A stretch of 64,000 nt of DNA from Astropecten irregularis (taxonomy: Eukaryota > Echinodermata > Asteroidea > Paxillosida > Astropectinidae). Position 1 is the first letter of the stretch. Each line of letters begins with the position of its first letter. The notes under the pieces are model-generated. The model was not told where the DNA came from. It ran no database searches and saw nothing but the letters and a program-made list of their open reading frames with translations. A program made the translations under genes and the position numbers. Shown here piece by piece: positions 1 through 11,782 of the stretch. Location: contig OZ020252.1 of NCBI GenBank assembly GCA_963971285.1, positions 17,583,662 through 17,647,661 of the forward strand, in the 5' to 3' direction.

Positions 1-117
1 AGCTAAACATGTACAAACTCTTAACTTTTTGCCAACGCTGTCAAGATAACTACGGTAATGACAAAGCAACACTGTTCGTTAATTTGTCGACCTTACAGTC
101 CGTCCGACACTATACAA

Positions 118-265
118 GCAACTTCACAATGTCCTGTCCAGAATACATTCTCCTGAAGATGGATAGAGAATACTGGCTAGAATGTCAAGTTAACCGGCTC
201 TTTTCAAAGCCACCCAAACACATAAAAATATTCAATATGTCTTTTGGTGTTACCGCAAAACCTGT
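118..265. repeat. dispersed repeat, copy 1 (pair with 14245-14430)
   Basis: The segment shares blocks with 14245-14430 in opposite orientation: TTCTCCTGAAGATGG, a run around GGCTCTTTTCAAAGCCACCC and a terminal GGTGTTACCGCAAAA. It accounts for the apparent open reading frame across 9-476, which I do not regard as a gene. The element class is not recognised. Confidence 0.55.
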
Positions 266-328
266 ATCACCTGTAGTTGGTTTCTTTTTACCCTGGTTGT
301 TCGGTGATGATATCCTCAATATATGGGG

Positions 329-660
329 TACTGTGGCCGAGTGGTCTGGCGTATTGTACTCAAGATCTTGTGGTCAATCTACAGACTGTGGGTTCGAATC
401 CAGCCATGGGCTTACGGTGCTTGCGTCCTTGGGCAAGATGCTTTATCACATATTGCTCCTCTTCACCCAGGTGTAAATGGGTACCTGTGAGGGTAGAGAT
501 GGCTTTGTGTGCATGATTAGCCCTGCGTGCTTTGCAGGCAGCTGCGGGCTGTATACTCCCCAGGGAGCTGAGATTGTTTCAGGAATGTAAATGGGCCCGT
601 TGTGATACCCTTCTTGTGTGTACGAACACTATATAAATGCCCAAATTATTATTATAATAT
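329..660 (+). mobile_element. tRNA-derived SINE, complete copy
   Basis: A polymerase III promoter is visible: A box TGGCCGAGTGG at 334-344 and B box GGTTCGAATCC at 391-401, as in a tRNA-Ser/Leu-like head. The body runs through a segment reading GGTGTAAATGGGTACCTG and ends with an ATAAATG...ATTATTATTATAAT tail at about 633-659. This head-body-tail order is that of tRNA-type SINEs common in echinoderm genomes. A tail-only relative lies near 27762-27848. The family assignment is from memory of style only. Confidence 0.75.
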
Positions 661-1263
661 GACCCTTTCATGCTGCAGTTTGGGCAAGACTCCTGTATGC
701 CCTCAAGACGCAAGTTCAGTCTCTTATTTAATACAGAATGACCCTTAAGAGGGTCACTCTAGGTAATGACTAAGAACAACGTGGAAGGAAGCTATTCTGA
801 CCAGCTAACTGAGGGGAAGCCGTTGACATTGTGCGTTTAAGCTGGCAAAAGGCTTTGGCCTGTAGAAGACAAGGATAATGATACAGAATTCTATAGGGTG
901 GGCTACTTGGAACAACCCAGAGAAGACTGGTACTGGAGTATGTCCTAAGATATGCAACCTATCGGTTGGGTGGGTGCCCTTGAAGATCAAAACATGATTT
1001 TTGACAGACAATCATCTGGCTAAGTCCGAGTGACGACATTCCACTGCAGCTTGCGTTGGAACTTGCGTTTTTCAAGCCTAAAAATGATCAAGTCAAGAAC
1101 TGTAATTCGAGCTGTGATTATCTACTGTTTCATTCCAAACATCATTGGCAGAGGAACCAGTCTCTCAAAACTCTGTATCAAGATAATTGGAATGGCAAAG
1201 TAACGACCAACGGATCAAAAAAATCTCAGACTGCAAGATTATGTGAGGTTTGCAGAAAAGGAG

Positions 1264-3617
1264 CTAATTGTGTCCTGCTTTGTACAGGTGGAGGAAGAAG
1301 TCCACCTTTCCCACACACTCATGTCCGCAGCCGTTGCACTTCCAAGGGTCCCCAGTCACGTGCCATCCCATGTGCAGATAATGCATGATGGGGTCTCCAA
1401 ACGTTATGTCGCAGAAGACGCAGCGAAGAGAGCCAGATAAGGTATCCTGGGAATCCAAGGACCTCCTGGTGCTTGTGGCGCCGCACGGAGACTCTGGATT
1501 TATGGCGTCGTCTGCGCTTCTCCTTCCGTAGCTTCCGTCTGGCGACCGATTCCCCCCGGCTCTCTCGACCTCCAGCAGCCTCTGATGTTTGTCGCCGCTT
1601 TCGGATGCATTTTGAGTGAGGTACTGCTGATACTGGATGGGATAAATCTCTATGGGAACCAGGCCTTCATTCTCCCGACCAGTTGAGGTTGGCTCAAGGT
1701 GCTGGCGTGAGGCAAGAGGAGAGAGAACTTCCACACCATGATTCATGGTCCCCGACTCCACGGATGATCTTCCAGTGCTAATGATGCTGGTATGCTCAAT
1801 TTCATTGTGAGGGTCCTTATTGTTGAACTCTCTCTTGACTCTCTGACTGGGTTCTTCCTCAACCTGTGCAACTGCTATATCTGAGGAAGCCATGGGGTCT
1901 GAAGAATCACTGACTGACCACGATCGCAGCACAGAGATTCCAGAAGCCCTCCTGTTATCATTTGAAGCATCGGGGTTCAGCTCCCTCCTCATGTAGACAA
2001 GCCCACAAGTGGTCGGGTCCAGCCCAGCATCAATCCTCTCAGGCGATCCTGCTGTGAGTTCAGAAGGCCTGTCAACTGGCTTGGGGTGGGCCAAGGAAGA
2101 CATATCAACCACTTCAGTCTGACGCTCTCTTGGCTGTTGGCTGCTGACTGATACCACAATTGGCATGGTCATGGTTGGGCTGGAGACAGGATTGGAAGTC
2201 CTACCTGTGGAGGAAGTCACTGAGGTTCTGATGAGACAAGGTTGCAGCCAAGCGTCATCCTTCTTCTTGGCAGACGAAGTGACTCTTCGGGCATTATCAA
2301 CAGGTCTGCAGCTATGTTGGAAGACAATAAACAAAAAATAATCAGAACAGTCTTGGTACATGTTTACAAACTCTAACCTACACTTCCCTTTGAAGCATCC
2401 TCTACCACTATGAAGACATCTTATTGTATGTGAATAGAATCTAGGAATAGTGAAATGGGATGCCAACAAAATGTAACCAAGTTCATCTTTACAAAACTTG
2501 TTTACTATTAAACTATTAGCATTGGAACATCTTAGCCACTCTCTGTTGTATACTGAGAGATTTATCATTCTTTGGGTTCAAACTTTAAAATATTAATTTT
2601 CTGGGTCAAACCAGAAATCAGATTATATGATGCCATAAAATGTTATAATCATCAGGTTACGTATGACTATGGCTGTTGCCAACAGGGTGCTACTAAGCTA
2701 TAACCACATCTTTGCTTAGCATAATTATGGCTAGCAGTGAGGTTTTTAAGATATTGTAATGAGATGGATAAAAGGATCTTTTGGGCTTACCGAGTTGTTG
2801 TACTGGAAATGGTCCGTTTGCAGAGCTTCTCTTGGATGTGCTGCCGAAGGTGGCTGTCCAGATCAACCTTGGTGTCAAAGTGCTTCGAACACTGAGAGCA
2901 CTGGTGCGTCCCTCCTTGGTCCGTCCTATTTGCATTCGAATGATGTTTATCCATGTGGAGTTTGCAGAGTACGGACGAGTTGAAAGAGATGGGGCACTCT
3001 CGGCACTTGAACGGCTTCTTGTTCATGTGGGTGTTCATGTGCTGCCGCAGCAGTGAACGGAAGGAGAAGGTTTTCCCGCACTCACTGCACTGCGGAGCCA
3101 GGGAGGCCTGAGTGCACACCTTCTGGTGGTCCTGCAGCTCAAACTTGTTGAGGAATCCCAGCCCGCAGGACTTGCACTGGTTCCTAGAGCGGATGCCGTG
3201 TACCTGCAGATGTTTGATCATGCGTCCACAGGTTCGACGGCACATGAATGCGCAATAGTTACACTTCAGGGCCCTCCCGTTCGGACAGAGGGTGAAGTGA
3301 CCCTTCTGAGGCAGGGAGGCAGTGTACTGAGTGTCTGACTCCGATGTCGAGGGACCATCTGACGTGCTGGGAGCCGTTGACTCTGCCTGCATCTCCGTAG
3401 CCTCGGGTGGGCTGGGATTCTTCCCCTTGACAGCTGCTGCTTTCACCAAGCTGCTCACAAGCCCTGAATGCGACCGGTACCCCATGCGCTGCTGCATTGA
3501 TCGACTGAGACACCTGGTCTTGCGAGCTCTTGGGGAGGCCTCCTCGACGTCCCTCTCTGCCTCCCCAGAAGCCGTGGTCAAATCAATGACAGGTTGATCG
3601 CCCGTGTCTTGCCACAT
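1264..3617 (-). CDS. Ikaros-like C2H2 zinc-finger transcription factor, two coding exons
   Basis: Coding exons are 3617-2791 and 2305-1264 (minus strand); the 485-bp intron starts GTAAGC and ends TGCAG, and the split codon (CG|A, Arg) keeps frame. The product is 622 aa. Zinc fingers lie at about residues 119-140, 148-168 (C2HC), 177-197, 205-225 and 240-260. A long acidic/Ser-Thr linker follows. A C-terminal finger pair at about 570-622 reads CVFCDITF...HMGWH then CNGCGHE...HLYKAGH and ends the protein. A DNA-binding N-terminal finger array plus a C-terminal two-finger dimerisation module, with HMGxH in its first finger, is the Ikaros/IKZF arrangement, so I infer a nuclear sequence-specific regulator that dimerises. 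Five N-terminal fingers rather than four is a difference. The ATG at 3617 is preceded by stops in frame, but an AG directly before it means an upstream 5' exon cannot be excluded. Confidence 0.78.
2306..2790 (-). other. intron of the Ikaros-like gene
   Basis: This is a GT-AG intron (donor GTAAGC at 2790-2785, acceptor CTGCAG at 2311-2306). It separates the N-terminal finger array from the linker and C-terminal finger pair, so skipping or retention would uncouple DNA binding from dimerisation. I see nothing else in it. Confidence 0.8.
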
Positions 3618-6600
3618 CGCTGCTCTAGGCTTTATTTAATCTAATGCAATATTAAAAGAGGTTTCGGAAGGATCAGTGCTTCCCTAATTGTACTCCATGT
3701 ATGTCTCAGACTTCAAGCAGAGCAGGCCGCTGTAGGGGAGGTCTGCATGTGCAACTTCTTGGCTAATTCATGGCTCACCTTCCTCAATAGGATCTGAAAA
3801 AATGTAAGGAATAAAAGTCAAATCTGAATTAGCTTCATCCTTACAAATCTTACGGTAAAAAAAAATTAAAAAACTACAGAATCATAAATATCCCTAAGTT
3901 CCATTTTACCATAATTTAGAGTATTAAGAATACAAGACGTGAGCGCCACTATAACAAACAAGCTGGAATGCGCAGAAATGGTCTGTTATAGTGGTCGTTC
4001 GTTATAGTGGTCGTTCGTAAAAGTGAACAATGTTCAGCGTGCCTATACATTGCACATAAACATTAGGTGCCAAGGATGATGTTCGGTATATAGCCAAATG
4101 TTGGGTAGGACTAGAGCGGTGTTCGTTATTAGATTAGATTAGATAAGAAATTGTATTGTCTGCATTATAATAAAAAATACAGAAATTTTATTCAATGAAG
4201 TAATTCATTTAAATTTTGTCGCACATAATTTATACTGTCACTTTTTCGTTCTTGGTCCCCGGCCCCGCTAATTTCAAGTCATTCATTATTAACATAATGA
4301 AGATGTTGAACTTAGTTGAAGAGCATCTAGGTCTATTGCTGATCGCAATATCCCACATAACAATGCAATGCATCATGGGGTGGTAAAGGGGGCATCGTGG
4401 GTTTTTTTGCGTGCACGTCAAGATTAGTGGATGCGCCCTTTTAAAGGGCGCCCCCTGTTGAAATACCTGATCAACAATAGGGATTATTGGAACAGAAACA
4501 GAAGAAGGGTTTCGTTTGATAGTCGTACTCGTAGAAAATAATTTTCAAAAGGGAAAAACAAAGCAAAAAAATAAAATTAACGATGAAATACTATAGATCA
4601 GCGCGGAGTGAAGTCATTTCAACTTGTCGACCTTGGAGCCGATGAAAACAAAGCATTAAGTTGTATGGTTTTTAAGACAAAAAGGTGCCAGAATTGTTTT
4701 ATCTTATTACAGGGTACTTCAAAGAAGGATTATTGTCTGAGGAAAAACTAGGACTCGACAATGAAAGACGTACATAACACGATTTCTGCTCCTTGACAAA
4801 AATATTCGAAAAACAATTCTCGACGACGGACGGTTTGTGCATGATTTGCCCTTAGCTTGCGCCATCTACATGTTAGTTTTCATCGGTTGTCAAGTTATGA
4901 GATTAAAAGTACCCAGATGTCCGCGCTGATCTAGGAAACCAACACGCTCGAAGGCCCAAAGACCGTACACAGGCACCAACTTCCGCTACACAATGCATGT
5001 ACACACGCTTAGTCGTAGGCCATGCCTAAATTAATAATTTATTGATTTTTCACCATTTTCCGCCCGTCTTAGAAAATACAGAATTTCTCATGAATTAAAC
5101 CGCTCTTTCTGAACAATATACATTTGCACTTCATGCGGTCTTGACTTGCGGTATGTACAGAGCTGAAACACGTTTCAAAGGTGGACGGTTTTTACGGCAT
5201 TTTAGTATATTTTCGAGAGAAAATTGTACTCACCACGACTGTCTTTGGATGTCAGAGAGGTAATGTTATTAAAATCTACCAGAAAATGATAAACAAAGCG
5301 CGCCCTCTATTGATGACTTATTGACAGGCGGGGGCTTAGATGCAGCACGTATCTAAAACCAGCTGGCTAGAGCTAGGTCTAGGTTTTCCCAAATTGCAAG
5401 TACATAATGGACGTAGCCACTAGCCATAGCCCTGGAAGCCCGTCTCGGATCAAGAGTGCACGGACAAAAAGTGTATTACTGTGAGCTAATCCGGAAATAA
5501 TTACTCGCCATTCCACCGTTACGTAATCATACGTGTAATGCGACAAAGGGAGGGGGAATCCTGCAGCAATTAACATTTATTTCTGAGAAAGTAACACATA
5601 GTGCCAGATCCAAACCACACGAGTAGACCTACCAATTTCGCCGCAGACCCCCCCCCCCGAAAAAAAAAGAATAAAACTAATATAAATCGTCGTCTATTAC
5701 TAATTATGAACTCAAAATAAAATTTAATGAAGGTAAAAAGGAACGAAAAGAAGATGATTCAGCAATAAACATACATTATGCCTATTAATGTAAAGGAAAA
5801 AAAGGCAAATCAGCAATTGAAACAATAGGCCTACTCAAAAATGAAAATGAAAGAAAATAACTCAGCAAAGCATGCATGGGATTATTGAAACATTAATGCG
5901 CTCTTTCGTTTTTCATTAACGTGGTTTATATCGGTCACCAATTAATTTGTCCCATGATGTTTAACTAAAAAAAAAAACCATGAACCATGCATCAATTAAC
6001 TACATGCAGTTTCCAATCATGAGCAAGGTTCCTTGCTAACTAGGCCAAAAGGTAAATATTGACGAATGGTACAAAGTTCATCAATGTCGGCAGCACTGAG
6101 TGATACGAATGATTCACACACAACAGCATGCAATTTACAACATAATTTACTCTGCTTCAATTCAAAATACAGAAAGCATGGCGCAGTTCTTTTACTGTTG
6201 GCAACATAATTAGACCTAAAACACAACGCAGCGCCTTTATTCACCAGCCAGGCTAACTGCGACCAATCAAGCGGTAAGTGATCACTTAATTATTTCATGG
6301 AGGAAGGCTCCTCTATTATTTAGACATCTTCGCAGCAGATTTCATTGTTGAACAGAGCCTGGTTAAAGACAAGACTATAGTCTGCTTGTAACTGATTATG
6401 TACAATGACCTTGACTTGAGTTTTCCAGATTTTCAGGCCAAGATATTCTAGCGAACTCTAATAATGGTCATCATTTTCTACATGTCACTAAGTTTTTCTA
6501 TGAAGGCTTTAGCTCTATTTTTAGGATAATCATGTTTTTAAATGAGTCTTTGTACGCGGTAATCTCCCTTGGTGTGTCTGTTATGCCGTTTGTGACCACA

Positions 6601-6915
6601 AACAATATCTCAACATGTAAGAAATAAAGATTACTTTAAAAGGTTTGACCTATCCACTCTTTCCTATGAATCCCATCAAATTACGCAAATGACTTTATCA
6701 TTTCAAGCTATACATTGCGAAGTATGTCGTATCGTTTCGGCATAATTGTGTAGCCGTTTAGATTCTGTTGCTCGATAATAATTATTATTGTTTTGTATCA
6801 TTATACCCAAAAGACGGGCAATTTCAGAACAGAATAGTTATAAAATATTGATGAAAACTGGCGGTTCATTATTCCAATTTTTTTGTAACATCTCACTGTT
6901 CTTAGCCTGTGAAGA
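3618..6915. other. gene-free spacer between the Ikaros-like and FkbM genes
   Basis: No exon with coding character is seen on either strand. The stretch holds a GTTATAGTGGTCGTTC motif in tandem and in inverse near 3940-4015, an ATTAG microsatellite near 4131-4147, and a C-run/A-run near 5648-5668. Both gene promoters should lie here: the Ikaros-like gene reads left and the FkbM gene reads right. I could not fix either start site. Confidence 0.6.
3940..4016. repeat. short tandem and inverted repeat
   Basis: GTTATAGTGGTCGTTCG occurs twice head to tail (about 3982-4016). Its complement, GAGCGCCACTATAACAAA, lies just upstream at about 3941-3958, so the DNA could fold back on itself. Confidence 0.6.
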
Positions 6916-9900
6916 ATGGCGATGCGGGCTTATCTCAGCAGTAAGACGCTGGTTGCCGTGATTATCTTCGCCTGCCTGGGACTCATACCGGTGTTCACCG
7001 CGGTCCACTCCGTCTTCGGCTCGCTGAATCCACGGGTCACCTCGGACCAGCTTGCCTCGCTGTACAGCAAAGGCGTCCCGACAGAGAGGATACGGATTGA
7101 GACGGGACGCAGGTAGGCCTTATTGAGCGCCCGTTGGAGTGGACATCGTAGTCCGAGTCAAAATTGGTTATCTCGGATTTTTTTCCCCAGTCCTCAATAA
7201 ATGATTAAGTCATTCAGTTTTAATTGAGAAAGATCCTGCTATAGGATCGAAACGTCAGCCCTCCTAACTCTGAGCATCACATTATTTCAGGTCCGATTTT
7301 GGTTGATGAGCAGGTCGCATAATTACTTAAATCATTCGCTTCAAAAATTGACTTAATGCCAATATTAATTGTTACTTGTGCAAGAAATTCCTGCTTGAAA
7401 TCAACTGTAAGATCTCTGGTAGAAATTCTATATCCTGATAAATTGAAATAATATTTTAAAGATAAGTAAATTAAGTATATCCTAATCGAGGACAAGTGCA
7501 TGTTTGAAGGGGGAGAAGTGAAAGAATTCCGCATAGTGCTTTTTACTGTATACGAAGAACAAAGTTTACTCAGAGCGGGCTATTTACCCATTTTTATTTT
7601 GACGACAATAGGGCCTAATTACAACTCGATACAAAAATTAATTGTCGGTACATTTCTCGTTTGATTTTTGTTTTAATGAGAAACCGAGGTATAGTTGCAC
7701 TTTGTATGCCATGTGAGAAGGCGCCTTGACTTTTCAGTGTATAGTACAGAGCACAAACTTGAGACAGTGAATTTCTGCTTGACCATTGCACTTCTCGTTG
7801 TCCGTCTGGTCAAAGGTTGAAGGAAGCCGACGCAGCCGCGTTCATGGTGACCAACGACACCCTGAAGGTCTTCCTAGACTGCGGAGCCAACGCTGCCTCC
7901 TCCGTGCAGCTCTTCCGAGACACTTACCCGGACGCCAAGGACTATGTCGTCCACTCCTTCGAGATTGACGACAGGCTGGACCCGTACTTCAATCCGTACC
8001 GTAACCATCACTTGCACTGCCCCGTAGGAGTGGCAGCTGAATACGGTAGGGTTTAGAATTAGTCTGCTGGCGTGATGAAATTGCCGCGGGGTCTTGGAGT
8101 TGGGGGAGGGGTTGGTTGCTGGGAGTGCCTCCTTCGATTCTGATTCACGTTTATAATGCGCAAAATGGGCAATTTATCACTATACCTTGATTGTATCTCC
8201 ACTGATAACTGTCTCTGGCAAGTTGAAGTTGGTCCAAACTTTCATTAGGCTAAACTTCTTGCAAAGTAACAAATGGATTTGGTGGCCTATGCAGTAACCG
8301 AAACAGCGTCATTACTGAACTTAAATCCTCCAAAAAGCCTACAAGGTCCTGGCAAGTGGCAACATAATCACTGATAATGAAACATGTACACATCCATGAT
8401 GAGTATCATCCATGCGTTTAAAGGACTTCTCTTTTGGTCATCGTGCAGGGATAGGCTAATTTTTCAAATCAGACTTCCGAACCCAGAAATAGCCACAACT
8501 TACCCGCAATATTGAGTTTATACAAGGACTGGACGTTTGCGACAAATTTCGACGACGATGACAGTAATGAGTGGTGACGACAACCTTGATGACATCATAC
8601 TGAAAACGTCCACCTTTACGACAATTTGTCGTCGTTGCTGTCATCGTCGTTGTATAATGAATCTAATACCAAACTTGTGTTCCCTCGCAGGTAACATGAC
8701 TGCATATCTTGAGTCAGTCTGGTCACCAGATAAAGGTCTTAACAATGGCAAGAATATGCAGTGGGGAGGAGGAACGTTCTTTGTCGATCAAGCGGAGGCA
8801 CAGGACCAGGAGACAGGTAGGTAAACTAGTAGAGTGAATAATTTATTGGTTAAAACATTTCCCACACCACCGTTCAAGTATAAAAAAAAATCAGAAGTAC
8901 AAAATCTCATTACAAACGCATTAGTATTGTTTGGACGAAAGGATTACAATGCAATTATGTTTTTTGTCGCGTTAACGGTTTGGGAACGGTTTCATGTTTG
9001 AGTGACCAAAACAAATTATGGTTGCAGCATTGCTGTCATCCATGTGATAGCGGTATATGCGTGGCTTCATGGCTTCTGACTGCCAAATGAACAACGATAA
9101 GTATTGACTAGCATATGGACGCCAGGGCTGGATAGCTCAGCCTTGTGGCAATGGTTGGTAGAGCGCATGTACGGTATTCAGGAGGTCGCTGGTCCGAATC
9201 CCGCTCCAGTCAATTTTTTTGTTCACCTTTCAAGGATCAATGACTTAAAATTCAGTCAGTTTCCCTTGTGGTTATTCGATGAGTATGAAGATATATGATT
9301 TCTGATGTAAGGGACTAGTTAATTGTTTAACGGAATTCAATCTGTTTGCTATTCTGGTAGATGACTAGCTAAAACAACAAAAGGCCGAGCCTGCGTTTTG
9401 GTTTTGTTTGGGGTTTAAACACTATAGCCTCTGAACTTACTGCAAATAAGTAGCTTCCTATACGTCGACTTGTACCCTGAATCCTTGTTGCTTGTTTTAG
9501 GCGGCAAACGAAAGCTGTCCACGCGGCGTGTCGTACCAACCATCGACCTCGCAGAGTGGATTGTGGAAAACTTCTCCCGTGAGGATTACGTCATTCTAAA
9601 GCTCGACGTTGAGGGCGCCGAGTTCAACATCTTAAAACAGATGCTGCAACTGGGGGCATTTGATTATATCGATAAGTGAGTATAATGGAGCCGGAGGCCG
9701 TGTCCGAAACGGGTGTCCATCAGAGCTACGGCTAGGTCTATAATTGTCTAGGTGTCTCTGCGTATTTCCAATGGAGCGAAGACCTAGACCTAGCGCTTGA
9801 CAACATTCGGATGCAGGCTGAGTCGCATGTTTAGTGATTGACACTTTTTTTCCGTCTGGGCCACACCCAGGGCGACACCCCACGCTATACCTCGTCGTCC

Positions 9901-11628
9901 CCACACCCCTTGATCACCCACTTCCCAACTCGGGTTGACGATTTAGGAATAGTGCTAGATTTGAATGAAGTTTTTAAAGTTTTACTTTTGTTGGTGGTTA
10001 ACCAAAATGAGCTTCATTGAAAAACCCACCCGGCTAGGCTCTAACTTCGCCATGCTTCCTGGTGGATGCTTTGCCAACTATACCATTCCGATTCACAACC
10101 ATGCATACACCAAAGAGATACAGATCTCTGACTTCATAAACATTATTAGAAGCCCAGGCCAGAGCTGAGCCAGAACATCAAACCAAGTGGCAGACTTACT
10201 CCATGGCCTGATGACTTGAGTCTCATTATTCAACAGCTAAGTAATTGGGCGCAATGGCATTTGCAACGTGTTGGCCAATATCACAATTGACGGAATTTGT
10301 CGACCCTATGTTTATCTGAAACCGGAAAGGGTCGACATATTCTGGGCGTTGTGATTAGCCAACGCGTTGCAATGCAAACTCTTGGTGTCGCACTATATTT
10401 GGAATCGCCTGTATAATTATTGACTTAATGTCGTTCTCATCCATTCGCAGGCTTTATGGAGAGTATCACAATAGCCAACCGACTGGCTGGACGACAGAGG
10501 GCAGGAGGCAGCTAGTCCTAGACGTCGGAATGGCAGGGTTCACCATGATGAACTGGGAAGCTGAAAAGCACACCTACAAGGACTTTGAGACGATCCACCC
10601 ACCAGATGTAATGATCAGCCTTTTCAAATTACTTTTCGACTATTTTGATCGAGGCATGAGTTTTATAGCTATGATTTGCCCAACACGAACCTCTACAGGT
10701 TGCCTAATGTTTGCAACACCCTGTCCTTGAATCTAACCCACACAGATACCGATATCAAGTCCAGGCAAGGCAGGTGAGATCTACTCCGTCTGCGAGTCGG
10801 GTGCCATCTCCATCGCTGTTGCCGTCGGGATGAACCTGAAGAGAGCCCAGAAGCTCGTGTCCACCCTCCAAGCTTACCCGACTCCGTTGTCCCTAACCCT
10901 CTTCGTCTACGGGGATTTCGTGGAGCAGTTCCCAGAGACTGTGAAGGCCTGGGCCCGTCGATTCCGTATCGGAGTCAGGGAGGACGGGAGCTATCCCCGG
11001 GGATATCTCGAGTCCATGCCCAGCTCTATGGCCAGGCAGAGTCTGGTCAGCTCCATCCTGAGGCTGGGAGAGGCCGGGCTCAAGACGGCCTTCTACTGGC
11101 CGGCGGTCAACGAAACCGCCTTGTCGAGGTTCAAATCTCTGGCGAAGGCACGCGGTCTGAGGCTCGTCCAGCCAGTTGTGGATTTCCCTGGAAACATAGG
11201 TGAGTATGGCCTTCACTAATTACAATTTTCATGAAGAATGAATTGACAAATTTTGTGCCATCTTGTAGGGACGTTGCAGAGGAACTGAGATTTCAGAAAG
11301 TTTCGATCTTACTATTTTTTTCAAGTTCTGGTTTTTTGTTTTTGTTTTTGCCGATTAAGGAACGGAGCTGACGGTAAAGAACTACTACCGGTACCGTGAC
11401 GTGGAGCGCGTCCCTCGGGCACTGACGCTGCTCCACGACCAGCTTACCCGGACTGACGGAGGGATTCTCGGTCTGGACTCGGACGTGCCAGATAGCTACA
11501 TGATATCCGTTTTCCTCATGGACTATCTCATCCAGAAGTCTGACTTCAGACTGGTGGAGTTAGAGGACTGCGTGAGAGATGGTGCCCCCATCGAGAACGT
11601 CAGAAAGTTTGCGGATATTTGGAACTGA
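6916..11628 (+). CDS. type II membrane protein: FkbM methyltransferase domain fused to a degenerate NodB-like domain
   Basis: Seven exons: 6916-7112, 7816-8045, 8691-8816, 9501-9675, 10451-10607, 10746-11199 and 11360-11628. All introns are GT-AG and all junctions keep frame, giving 535 aa. Residues about 10-30 form a single hydrophobic segment near the N-terminus, suggesting a Golgi/ER signal anchor. An FkbM-type SAM methyltransferase domain follows: FLDCGAN at 85-91 is the SAM-loop motif, and YVILKLDVEGAEF at 214-226 is the family hallmark. From about 310 the protein aligns by eye with the polysaccharide deacetylase (NodB) fold: GAISIAVAVG (314-323) sits where the TFDDGP motif is expected, LTLFVYGDFVEQFPETVK fits the following strand and helix, and ALTLLHD (467-473) fits the late (I/L)LLHD motif. 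The metal-binding Asp-Asp and His-x3-His residues are absent. I infer a sugar/glycan-modifying methyltransferase with a non-catalytic binding domain; the substrate is unknown. Confidence 0.85.
7228..7322. repeat. dispersed repeat with GAAACGTCAG and TTGATGAGCAG blocks
   Basis: Found in intron 1 of the FkbM gene. It shares ATCGAAACGTCAG, CCTCCTAACTC and GGTTGATGAGCAG in the same order with 32700-32815, 43119-43175, 49500-49600 and 60828-60918. The class is not recognised; it is non-coding and short. Confidence 0.6.
9125..9295 (+). mobile_element. tRNA-like repeat, family B
   Basis: It contains GGATAGCTCAG, GGTAGAGCGC and GAATCCCGCTCCAGTCAA followed by TTTTTGTTCACCTTTCAA and a tail with AATGACTTAAAATTCAGTC. 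Other copies are at 14575-14830, 25757-25840, 28440-28665, 59334-59435 and 60940-61050. It lies in intron 3 of the FkbM gene. An insertion after AGCTCAG breaks the D-arm, so this is not a working tRNA gene. Confidence 0.7.
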
Positions 11629-11650
11629 AGGGAGAACGAGTTACAGATCG

Positions 11651-11782
11651 AGGGTCGATTTCACTAAACTCACTATCAATCGTGGGACAAAATGATGCAT
11701 TGCAGCCCTACATAAGATACGACGGGTTATCCTTACGATGAGTTACGATCGATCGTAGAGCTTCGTGAAATCGGACCCCAGG
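11651..11782. mobile_element. MITE family 1 (CGATTTCAC hairpin), copy a
   Basis: Terminal inverted repeats GGGTCGATTTCAC and GTGAAATCGGACCCC bound an AT-poor core with ATGATGCATTGCAGCCCTAC and GGTTATCCTTACG. Copies share the same core at 16194-16337, 53212-53373, 55147-55288 and 62135-62286; 46120-46265 and 63382-63420 are diverged or partial. This copy follows the FkbM stop codon, so it may lie within its 3' UTR. Confidence 0.8.

Noticed and set aside
9..476. 155-codon open frame at the left edge
   Set aside because: It runs through a dispersed repeat and into the tRNA-like head of a SINE; no protein motif.
9632..9904. Minus-strand open frame over FkbM exon 4 and its intron
   Set aside because: Overlaps the well-supported LKLDVEGAEF exon and continues into the intron; no similarity.
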